Origin: Calditrichia bacterium
Lineage (GTDB): Bacteria; Calditrichota; Calditrichia; RBG-13-44-9
DNA: 5,670 bases
Reading direction: 5' to 3'
NCBI GenBank assembly: GCA_026991005.1
Contig: JALXCH010000330.1
Coordinates: forward strand, 1 to 5,670
Under the pieces are notes generated by a model, which saw only the letters and a list, made by a program, of their open reading frames with translations, was not told the DNA's origin and made no database searches. The translations under genes were made by a program, and so were the position numbers. Positions 1 through 5,127 of this stretch are shown here, piece by piece. How positions within the stretch are numbered: the first letter of the stretch is position 1; every line of letters begins with the position of its first letter.

Positions 1-2
1 TA

Positions 3-137
3 TCCAACAAAGAAAATGTTGTAAATTATATTAAACATCAAAAGGAACATCATAAAAAGAAGACATTCAAAGAGGAATTCATTGAATTTTTGAAAAAACA
101 CAATATTGATTACGACGAACGGTACATCTGGGATTGA
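3..137 (+). CDS. IS200-like / REP-associated Y1 transposase, C-terminal fragment
   Basis: Only the last 44 codons lie in the window; the 5' part is cut by the window edge, not by a mutation. The frame is open from base 3 and stops at TGA 135-137. The helix segment VVNYIKHQKEHHKKK followed by FKEEFIEFLKKH and the terminal DERYIWD match, from memory, the C-terminal end of Y1-type HUH transposases of the IS200/RAYT kind common in Bacteroidota and relatives. In this family (IS608 TnpA as reference) the catalytic Tyr and a metal-binding Gln lie four residues apart on this helix. Here they would be Y9 and Q13 of the fragment (codons 27-29 and 39-41). The HUH motif would lie upstream of the window. 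Such enzymes cut and join single-stranded DNA at hairpins, and the palindrome array just downstream fits that role. Whether it is a true IS200 or a domesticated RAYT cannot be settled from the tail alone. Confidence 0.85.
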   Translation, partial: SNKENVVNYIKHQKEHHKKKTFKEEFIEFLKKHNIDYDERYIWD

Positions 138-182
138 ACCAAATTGAGGGAATTAACCCAACAAACTGGGAATGAATACCAC

Positions 183-417
183 CCCGTCCCATCCGAGACG
201 GGTAAAATTTTTTATTGTCATTTTTCCCACAAATCGAATTTGTGGGCTAGGTGCACTCCGTCCCTAACGGGACGGGGATTGTTTTTCGGAAATGTATTTG
301 TAATTCATTGAAAAATTGATTTGCAAGGACTTTGTTTTAAAATTTTTCACCCATCGCGGAGCATTTTTACCACAAATCGAATTTGTTAGTTGATGGCAAT
401 CCGTCCCTCCGGGATGG
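183..417. repeat. REP-like composite palindrome module, copy 1
   Basis: Six palindromes in the order B-A-B-C-A-B. B: CCCGTC 183-188 pairs with GACGGG 197-202 around an 8-base loop. A: 226-234 pairs with 238-246. B: CCGTCCC 258-264 pairs with GGGACGG 269-275 around TAAC. C half-site: CACCCATCGCGGA 348-360, whose right arm is degraded. A, shortened: ACAAAT 372-377 pairs with 381-386. B: CCGTCCC 401-407 pairs with GGGATGG 411-417, including a G-T wobble. The same order and nearly the same spacing recur at 622-863. Arrays of hairpins beside a Y1 transposase are what REP/BIME elements mobilised by RAYTs look like; that link is inferred. In RNA the B hairpins could also act as weak terminators or 3' stabilisers. 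Confidence 0.75.
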
Positions 418-473
418 TCGTTGGTAGCTGAGACCAAAATTCATTTTAAGAAGAAATTTTCAGGTCCCGTTTC

Positions 474-571
474 CCCATCGCGGAGCGATGGGATGCATAT
501 AGCATATAGCCCATATTTTTAAATATGGGGGAGATATATCCAACCAATAAAATTTTGTCCCGAAGGGACAA
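474..571. repeat. Hairpins C, D and B between the composite modules
   Basis: Three perfect inverted repeats stand between the two composite modules. C is the only intact member of its family: arms CCCATCGC 474-481 and GCGATGGG 485-492 around GGA. D has arms CCCATATTT 510-518 and AAATATGGG 521-529 with only TT between them and was not seen elsewhere in the window. B has arms TTGTCCC 555-561 and GGGACAA 565-571 around GAA. Between C and D lie two copies of the heptamer GCATATA (495-508), close to the unit of the tandem array at 4741-4817. Confidence 0.7.
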
Positions 572-621
572 TTGACAACGGATTATCCCTGGACATTTAA
601 ATTTGTTGCAGCAATTTTCAT

Positions 622-863
622 TCTGTCCCTATCGGGACGAATAAATGTGTGGTTGGGCATTCCATTCCCACAAATCGAATTTGTGGGCTAGGTGCACTCC
701 ATCCCTAACGGGACGAGGCTATGTGGTATTGGGATGTACATACATTTTATTGACACAATTTACCTATCGGAATATTCCTTGAAAAATTTGTTCACCCATT
801 GCGATGCATTTTTCTCATAAATCGAATTTGTGATTTACTGGCATTCTGTCCCTTCGGGACGGG
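622..863. repeat. REP-like composite palindrome module, copy 2
   Basis: This repeats the B-A-B-C-A-B order of 183-417 at an offset of 439-445 bases. B: GTCCC 625-629 pairs with GGGAC 634-638. A: 667-675 pairs with 679-687. B: around 699-715. C half-site: 793-806. A, degraded: 816-832. B: 846-862. The A-B core 667-718 matches 226-277 at 50 of 52 bases. The stretch between the second B and C is diverged but still alignable (an ATGTA...ATT-ATTGA pattern) and almost the same length. The two end blocks of this copy, 622-662 and 847-888, also share TCTGTCCC...GGGACG, TAAATG and TGGGCATTCC, so the module boundary itself is repeated. Confidence 0.75.
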
Positions 864-916
864 TAAATGGAGGGGTGGGCATTCCTTTTCCGGAGTTTCA
901 AGAAATATCAAAAATA

Positions 917-945
917 TTGGAGCCTCTTTAAAAGCTGTGTATATT
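917..945 (+). promoter_or_regulatory. Possible sigma70-like promoter for the DUF3943 operon
   Basis: TTGGAG (917-922) and TATATT (940-945) are separated by 17 bases and resemble -35 and -10 boxes (4/6 and 5/6 matches to the Escherichia coli consensus). They lie 35-63 bases before the GTG start in an A/T-rich leader. If the host were a true Bacteroidota its housekeeping sigma factor would prefer different boxes (TTTG and TAnnTTTG), so this is a tentative call from pattern matching only. Confidence 0.3.
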
Positions 946-967
946 GAAATATTGAATCATTAAAGGC

Positions 968-973
968 AGGAGG
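968..973 (+). promoter_or_regulatory. Strong ribosome binding site that fixes a GTG start
   Basis: AGGAGG lies six bases before GTG 980-982. It is a full Shine-Dalgarno match and justifies the non-ATG start, which is followed at once by the lysines and hydrophobic core of a signal peptide. The same bases can pair with AGCCT 921-925 upstream, so the site might be occluded in a long transcript. Confidence 0.8.
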
Positions 974-979
974 CTAAAG

Positions 980-2341
980 GTGAAAAAATTGTTAGCCAGT
1001 GTATTTCTGGTTGTTATTCTGGTGGATGGGCTGTTTTGCGCGCAAAGGGATTCGCTGCATTCGGAGGTTGCTGCTCTGCCCAGACGCCCCCTCATCGCTC
1101 TGGGGGAGATGATGGCGGCAAACGGAGTGGTGTGGGGATTTAACCGTTATATTCGTGAAGATAATTACTCGTTTTTCATAAGCTGGCGAACGATAGAAGC
1201 CAATTTGCGCCACGGCATGGAGTGGGATCCCAACAAGTTTAAAGTGAATTTTTTTGCACACCCTTTTCATGGGAGCATCTATTTCAATGCGGCGCGCATG
1301 AACGGATTTAACTTCTGGGAGTCGGCTCCGTTTTCTTTTGCAGGAAGCGTGATGTGGGAATTTTTTATGGAAAGTGAATACCCCAGTTACAACGATCTGG
1401 TGATGACCACGTTTGGAGGAATTGCCCTGGGAGAAACCTTTTTTCGATTATCCGAGCAGGTGTTGAACGACCGCTCCCGGGGGCTGGATCGCTTCTGGCG
1501 AGAAGCTGCTGCCCTGGTGATGAATCCCATAGGCGGATTTAACCGGCTGGTATCCGGGGCAATGTTTCGTACCTCATCTTCGGTGAACCATTTGCGTTTC
1601 CCCATCACGGGATATTTTGCGGTGGGCACGGCCGGCCGAACCGGTGGGGTGGCCAATCCCGCCACTCGTCTCAATCCCGCGCTGGTGCTCACCCTGCACT
1701 ATGGGTACGCCTTCCAGAAGGAACGGCACCGGAAACCCTTCGACTATTTTACCTTTCGCTTCTGGACCAGCCACGGGGAAGAGGAACGCAATATGACCAT
1801 TCTGGCTCGTGCCAATCTGGTGGGGAAGAATTTCGAACCCGGAACCAGCCAATCCCATCTCCTGGGTATTTCTCAGCAGTTCGATTACATCGATCTGGAG
1901 CTCTTTAAAATTGGCGCAATGTCCTTTGGGCCCGAGCTTCTTTCCCGGTACCAATGGCCTCATCGGTTCACCTTCATCACCGGTGCTTACGCTGGAGGGA
2001 TTATTATGGGCGCCGGTTCCAATGAATATGTCGAGTCCTACCAGGGACGGAATTACAATTACGGCTGGGGATTTAAGGGAAAACTGGACTTCCAGTTGCG
2101 GCATCCGCGGTGGGGTGTTCTTTACACGGATTATAATTATTTTTACATCGATTCCCGAGAAGGTGCCCCGGGGCACGACCAATTGCACGTAACGGCTGTT
2201 TCCTACAACCTCCCTGTGTGGCACCATCTGGCAATTGGGGCAGAATATTTCAACTATTTTCGTAAAGCCCATTACGAAGAATATCCCGATGTAAAGAAAA
2301 CCATTAACGGATTTCGGGGATTGCTGACGGTCATGTTTTAA
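980..2341 (+). CDS. DUF3943 family outer-membrane protein
   Basis: This is a 453-residue protein with an N-terminal signal peptide (K2, K3, then a hydrophobic run about 4-19). Cleavage is probably near A21; C20 lacks a proper lipobox, with F at -1. Residues about 75-155 carry the motif series I associate with DUF3943: MEWDPNKF, HPFHG (94-98), AARMNG (104-109), WEFFMES (126-132), PSYNDL (135-140) and TTFGGIALGE (143-152). From about 205 to the C-terminal Phe, alternating aromatic/polar strands separated by Gly/Asn-rich turns suggest a membrane beta-barrel. The protein ends in VMF, like many outer-membrane proteins. The biochemical function of the family is unknown. The GTG start is supported by AGGAGG six bases upstream. 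It is probably first of a three-gene operon; the next gene starts 39 bases after its stop. The family assignment is from motif memory, with no search made. Confidence 0.85.
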   Translation: MKKLLASVFLVVILVDGLFCAQRDSLHSEVAALPRRPLIALGEMMAANGVVWGFNRYIREDNYSFFISWRTIEANLRHGMEWDPNKFKVNFFAHPFHGSIYFNAARMNGFNFWESAPFSFAGSVMWEFFMESEYPSYNDLVMTTFGGIALGETFFRLSEQVLNDRSRGLDRFWREAAALVMNPIGGFNRLVSGAMFRTSSSVNHLRFPITGYFAVGTAGRTGGVANPATRLNPALVLTLHYGYAFQKERHRKPFDYFTFRFWTSHGEEERNMTILARANLVGKNFEPGTSQSHLLGISQQFDYIDLELFKIGAMSFGPELLSRYQWPHRFTFITGAYAGGIIMGAGSNEYVESYQGRNYNYGWGFKGKLDFQLRHPRWGVLYTDYNYFYIDSREGAPGHDQLHVTAVSYNLPVWHHLAIGAEYFNYFRKAHYEEYPDVKKTINGFRGLLTVMF

Positions 2342-2380
2342 TCCGGGGCGAATTATTCCAACAAGTAAAGGAGTGTTTTT

Positions 2381-3013
2381 ATGAATACAATTCGTTACCT
2401 CGTTTGGTTTGTGGTACTGTGGGGCTCTGTGGTGGGGGCACAATCGTGGGAAATTGCCGTGCTGGGTGGATACCAATTCGGTGGCATAGCGGACGAAACC
2501 ACTCAACAGGAAGGTGTTTTTACTCCCGGTGAGGCACTGGGCATTGACGGAAGCGCTCTAGTGGGGGTAGTTGCCAATTACCGGTTAAAGGAGAAAATGT
2601 TGCTGGAACTTTCTTTCGACCGGCAGGCGACGCAGTTGAATCATCATATTCCCGCAGAAGAACACACCGAAATTTCCCGAATTTCGGCAGTGAATGTGGA
2701 TTACTACCAGCTGGGGCTGCTGTACGATTGGTCCCCTTCTCGCTGGCGTCCTTTTTTAGGCGCTACGGTGGGGATTGTTTCCATGAATCCCTCTAACACA
2801 GGTTACCATAGCGAAACCCATCTGGCGTTTACCACCATGTTGGGTCTGCGGTATTTTTTGAATCAAACTTTTGCCATTCGAGTGCAAGGCAAATTGAATA
2901 TTAGCAGAATTCCCGGAGGAGAACTGTTTTTTCCCGGTTACCAGCACCACAAAGAAACCTTCATGTCGCAGATTCAGCTGGGGGTGGGAGTGGTGGTCGC
3001 GCTGGGGAAGTAG
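2381..3013 (+). CDS. Small outer-membrane beta-barrel protein
   Basis: This is a 210-residue protein with a clear signal peptide: R5, a hydrophobic core 6-18, and a signal peptidase I site after VGA (18-20). The mature part starts QSWEIAVLGGYQFG and then runs through about eight amphipathic strands. Examples are ALVGVVANYRL, MLLELSFDRQ, YYQLGLLYDW, WRPFLGATVGIV, LAFTTMLGLRYF, FAIRVQGKLNI and IQLGVGVVVAL. Loops are charged and His-rich. Length and pattern fit the eight-stranded OmpA/OmpX/OmpW-like superfamily (PF13505-type), though no specific member is recognised. AAAGGAG at 2367-2373, seven bases before the ATG, supports the start. It lies 39 bases after the DUF3943 gene and 19 bases before the EEP lipoprotein gene, so co-transcription is likely. 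A structural or ligand-binding role in the outer membrane is inferred. Confidence 0.8.
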   Translation: MNTIRYLVWFVVLWGSVVGAQSWEIAVLGGYQFGGIADETTQQEGVFTPGEALGIDGSALVGVVANYRLKEKMLLELSFDRQATQLNHHIPAEEHTEISRISAVNVDYYQLGLLYDWSPSRWRPFLGATVGIVSMNPSNTGYHSETHLAFTTMLGLRYFLNQTFAIRVQGKLNISRIPGGELFFPGYQHHKETFMSQIQLGVGVVVALGK

Positions 3014-3032
3014 AGATTTTGCGGATTGATTT

Positions 3033-3908
3033 ATGAGCGCATTCCGGCTTATCCGATATTTTTCGAAAACATTTCCTTTCCGGATTGGCGGTCCTGTACT
3101 GCTCCTGGGCGCAATCTTCCTGCTTTCCTGTTTCCAGACCAGGAATTATCTGGAGCCGGATGCTCCCATTTTCCAGGCCTCTTATTCCCGGACAATGCCC
3201 CGCTCCCGGGATACAATAACAGTTGTCACCTTCAATTTGAAATATGGAGAACATTTTCGGGAAGCAGCCCGGGAGTTTTTGCGTTTTCCGCAACTGCGGG
3301 GAGCAGATATTATTTTACTTCAGGAGATGAATGAACAATCCACGGATTCCCTTGCCCGACGCCTGGGCTGGAATTATGTGTATTTCCCCGCCACGGTGCA
3401 TCCCGGGAGCCATCGGAATTTTGGGAATGCCATTCTTTCGCCCTGGCCCATCCGGGAGGCACACAAAATTCTTCTGCCCCACCGTGCGCCTATCGGACAC
3501 ACCCGCCGGATTGCGGTAAGCGCGGTGGTGAAGATCGGTTCGCTGCCGGTGCTTACCTTTTGCGTGCACACGGCCACCATTCTTTCTCCGAGCTCCCGGC
3601 GGCTGGCGCAGGCGGATTCCCTCCTCAAAGCACTGCCGGAGGAATATCCCTTTGTGGTAGTCGGGGGTGATTTCAACACCATCACCAGCAGAAGCCGTCA
3701 GCAGTTAGTTGCCCTGTTTCGTCAGAACGGGTTTCAGGAAGCCACCCGGGAAGTGGAGAGCACGGCCCACTTTCTGGTGTTTAAATCCCCTCTGGACCAC
3801 ATTTTTGTGAAGGGATTTCGAGTGCTGAGTGCCGGGGTGGTGCGGGAATCCCGCAGCAGTGACCATTATCCCGTCTGGGTACGGCTTGCTCAATTGCCAG
3901 CCAATTGA
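3033..3908 (+). CDS. Endonuclease/exonuclease/phosphatase-fold lipoprotein
   Basis: This is a 291-residue protein. Basic residues (R5, R8, K12, R17) precede a hydrophobic run (21-31) and a lipobox-like LLSC (30-33), so it is probably a lipoprotein anchored at C33. The catalytic domain (about 60-286) shows the whole EEP signature: TFNLKYG with N68, LLQEMNE with E98, FCVHTAT with H179, GGDFNT with D213 and N215, SPLDHIFV with D255/H256, and SDHYPV with D277/H278. An active metal-dependent phosphodiesterase or nuclease is therefore expected. The substrate cannot be read from the sequence; the fold covers DNases, phospholipases and phosphoinositide phosphatases. Export points to an extracytoplasmic substrate. 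An in-frame TGA sits one codon before the ATG, so no longer start exists. No good ribosome binding site is seen, so translation may depend on coupling to the gene 19 bases upstream. A 7-bp hairpin (3890-3908) ends on its stop codon. Confidence 0.88.
   Translation: MSAFRLIRYFSKTFPFRIGGPVLLLGAIFLLSCFQTRNYLEPDAPIFQASYSRTMPRSRDTITVVTFNLKYGEHFREAAREFLRFPQLRGADIILLQEMNEQSTDSLARRLGWNYVYFPATVHPGSHRNFGNAILSPWPIREAHKILLPHRAPIGHTRRIAVSAVVKIGSLPVLTFCVHTATILSPSSRRLAQADSLLKALPEEYPFVVVGGDFNTITSRSRQQLVALFRQNGFQEATREVESTAHFLVFKSPLDHIFVKGFRVLSAGVVRESRSSDHYPVWVRLAQLPAN
3890..3908. other. Perfect hairpin at the convergent gene junction
   Basis: TCAATTG 3890-3896 pairs with CAATTGA 3902-3908 around CCAGC. It covers the last codons and the stop of the EEP gene and lies directly after the stop of the DUF429 gene on the other strand. 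The stem is mostly A/T and neither side has a T tract after it, so it is not a canonical Rho-independent terminator. It might still serve as a weak two-way 3' end structure. Confidence 0.35.
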
Positions 3909-4580
3909 TTAAAAAGATGCTTCCCGGGGAATGATAATCCAGCCGTCTTTCTCATTTCCCAGACGCCGGGAATTACCCCGTTTGTGGAGAAATGCTGTGA
4001 AGGCTGCCAGGAGGGCATCCAGCTCGTCGTGGGTGTAAATACGCGAGGTTTCGAGTAAGCGGATGCCTGCTTCCTGAAGTTTCTCCTCCAAAGCTCGGCG
4101 GAAGCTACGCTGCTGTTTTTTCCCGGAAAGGGTGGGGAAAAGAATCCGGCGTGTGGCGTACGGAAAAACTTCCACAGGCGTGTAGCCGCGAGCTTGCAGC
4201 CAATCGTTCAAATCGAAGCACCGGGTAACCCATTCTTTTAGAAAACTGTTTTTAGAAGTGGGAAAGCAGGGAAATCCCAGACGAATTAACTGGTACTCTC
4301 CGTAACGACCCCGATATGGAGTGGTTTGTTGGTGAGTACAGGTGTGTCCCGGGCGAAAACAACACCGCTGTAGTTCGTGTGGGGGCTGCAGGGGCCCGTC
4401 AATACCGATTAGGGATTGTTCTGGAGGAAACGAAGTTAGCAGTTGCTCCAGTTCCTCCAGTGTGAACCAGCGCTGCAAAAGCACCACCTTTTTTGCGGAA
4501 TTCAACACTGCAATACCCGAAGCCCGGTTATCGCTGCCGGAAGGATCAAGCCCGATGAAGTAGAAAGAGCGTTTCGTCAT
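3909..4580 (-). CDS. DUF429 family predicted nuclease
   Basis: This is a 223-residue cytoplasmic protein with no signal or membrane segment. Its layout fits DUF429, predicted RNase H-like nucleases. It has an N-terminal strand with an acidic residue (FIGLDPSG, D12), then LIGIDGPL (D61), then VEVFPYATR (E137), and a C-terminal acidic helix THDELDALLAAF (D185, D188). It closes with NEKDGWIIIP (D212). These acidic residues would be the metal ligands in an RNase H-type site; activity is a family prediction. A Cys/His cluster, RCCFRPGHTCTH (C73, C74, H79, C81, H83), sits after the second acidic motif. ATG 4578-4580 has only a weak upstream GAAAG. The gene converges on the EEP gene with no base between the two stop codons, so it is a separate transcription unit. 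Confidence 0.8.
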   Translation of the reverse strand: MTKRSFYFIGLDPSGSDNRASGIAVLNSAKKVVLLQRWFTLEELEQLLTSFPPEQSLIGIDGPLQPPHELQRCCFRPGHTCTHQQTTPYRGRYGEYQLIRLGFPCFPTSKNSFLKEWVTRCFDLNDWLQARGYTPVEVFPYATRRILFPTLSGKKQQRSFRRALEEKLQEAGIRLLETSRIYTHDELDALLAAFTAFLHKRGNSRRLGNEKDGWIIIPREASF

Positions 4581-4740
4581 TTTATCTTTCGGTGCTATTT
4601 GTACCTGAAAAACCCCCTGGTAATATCTAAAAATATTTTCTGAAAAAAAATTTTAATAGTAAAGAAACTTTGGGAACCACAGAAGCCACAGAGAGTATTG
4701 AAAAAAGATTGGAGCACTCGAACAGATTTCTTCGGGATAG

Positions 4741-4817
4741 GGCATAAAACATAGAGTATAGGGCATAAAGCATATAGCATAGAGCATAGAGCATAGGGCA
4801 TAGGGCATAAAGCATAG
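4741..4817. repeat. Heptamer tandem array, about 11 units
   Basis: Eleven adjoining 7-base units fit the consensus RGCATAR, with GGCATAA, AGCATAG and GGCATAG as the main variants. The second, third and fifth units (AACATAG, AGTATAG, AGCATAT) are the most deviant. Since 7 is not a multiple of 3 the frame rotates through the array. Two related units, GCATATA, occur at 495-508 between hairpins of the left repeat region. Confidence 0.9.
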
Positions 4818-4843
4818 GGGAAGAAGGTATAATAGGGGGTATG

Positions 4844-4883
4844 GGTATATAGGTATATAGGTATATAGGTATATAGGTATATA
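4844..4883. repeat. Octamer GGTATATA tandem array, 5 perfect units
   Basis: Five perfect GGTATATA copies, preceded by less regular GGTAT-containing sequence from about 4826. The array begins 26 bases after the heptamer array ends. Perfect identity suggests recent slippage expansion, so copy number may vary between strains. Confidence 0.92.
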
Positions 4884-4993
4884 AAGTAAATAGGGTCAAT
4901 AAAGGAAATAGGGGAGTAGAATTTGGGTTGAGTTTTGCAACCACGAATCACACAAATAAGCATTTAATTACGAATTATTTGCCCAGTAGAGTA

Positions 4994-5035
4994 GAAAAGG
5001 GAATGTAAAGGGAATTCCTTTACACTCGCCTTTTC
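4994..5035 (-). ncRNA. Group II intron domain VI hairpin
   Basis: On the - strand an outer stem GAAAAGG/CCTTTTC (+ coordinates 5029-5035 with 4994-5000) and an inner stem GTAAAGG/CCTTTAC (5017-5023 with 5005-5011) are separated by an internal loop. The hairpin follows domain V by a short GACGAGG linker, the normal position of domain VI. The branch-point adenosine would be expected on its 3' side, possibly the A in the ATTC internal loop, but this cannot be confirmed by eye. Confidence 0.65.
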
Positions 5036-5042
5036 CCTCGTC

Positions 5043-5075
5043 AAACCGGACGTGCAGATTTCCCGCATCCGGCTT
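5043..5075 (-). ncRNA. Group II intron domain V (catalytic hairpin)
   Basis: Read on the - strand, the lower stem AAGCCGGA pairs with TCCGGTTT over eight pairs. This includes the G-U wobble typical of the AGC catalytic triad. A two-base CG bulge follows on the 3' side. An upper stem TGCGG/CTGCA is capped by a GAAA-containing loop. This matches the domain V layout, which is the most conserved part of group II introns. It is one base shorter than the usual 34. The bulge, triad and position 52 bases after the maturase stop all agree. Confidence 0.85.
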
Positions 5076-5127
5076 TCCTGCAGAAATTCATCACAAGCAT
5101 TCACAAGTGCTTCTACGACCTAATCCC

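Larger units (their letters stand above)
138..979. other. Gene-free region filled with palindromic repeats
   Basis: No convincing reading frame is seen on either strand. The region holds at least fifteen short inverted repeats in three recurring families. Family A has arms CCCACAAAT/ATTTGTGGG around CGA. Family B has arms with core GTCCC/GGGAC around 3-4 variable bases. Family C has arms CCCATCGC/GCGATGGG around GGA. The order is B183, A226, B258, C348, A371, B401, C474, D510, B555, B624, A667, B699, C793, A816, B846, where D is a single extra hairpin. Sequence between palindromes is A/T-rich. A small hairpin (CCCA/TGGG arms, 157-170) directly follows the transposase and may be part of its right end. 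The last ~80 bases (about 900-979) form the leader of the next gene. Confidence 0.8.
4581..4985. other. Repeat-rich intergenic region between DUF429 and the group II intron
   Basis: No gene is supported here. The stretch contains an A/T-rich segment (4620-4665), a tandem pair of a CCACAGA-type 9-mer (4677-4693), a 7-base tandem array (4741-4817), an 8-base tandem array (4844-4883) and a CCACGAATCACACAAAT motif (4942-4958). The - strand reading frames crossing the region consist mainly of translated tandem repeats rich in Tyr/Leu/Cys and Pro, and are not believable proteins. The promoter of the DUF429 gene should lie near 4590-4650 but no convincing boxes were found. Confidence 0.7.

Noticed and set aside
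183..216. Rho-independent terminator after the transposase (hairpin followed by a T-rich run)
   Set aside because: The hairpin 183-202 is followed by TAAAATTTTTT, so the T run is displaced by several bases and the 8-base loop weakens the stem. It belongs to repeat family B, so I kept it as a repeat; weak termination remains possible.
138..863. CRISPR array
   Set aside because: Repeats are palindromes of three families at irregular spacing with alignable intervening sequence. There is no single direct repeat with unique spacers and no cas gene.
1574..2506. Long - strand frame of 310 residues opposite the DUF3943 and beta-barrel genes
   Set aside because: It spans two well-supported + strand genes and the gap between them, has no recognisable motif, and reads like an antisense shadow of G/C-biased codons.
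3026..3334. 102-residue + strand frame overlapping the EEP gene start
   Set aside because: It overlaps the EEP gene in another frame, and the EEP frame carries a lipoprotein signal and complete catalytic motifs.
4595..4963. Reading frames on the - strand (122 and 105 residues) across the tandem arrays
   Set aside because: They translate the 7- and 8-base repeats into periodic Tyr/Leu/Cys/Pro or Tyr/Ile/Pro peptides. Two overlapping frames do so equally well, and there is no ribosome binding site or domain.
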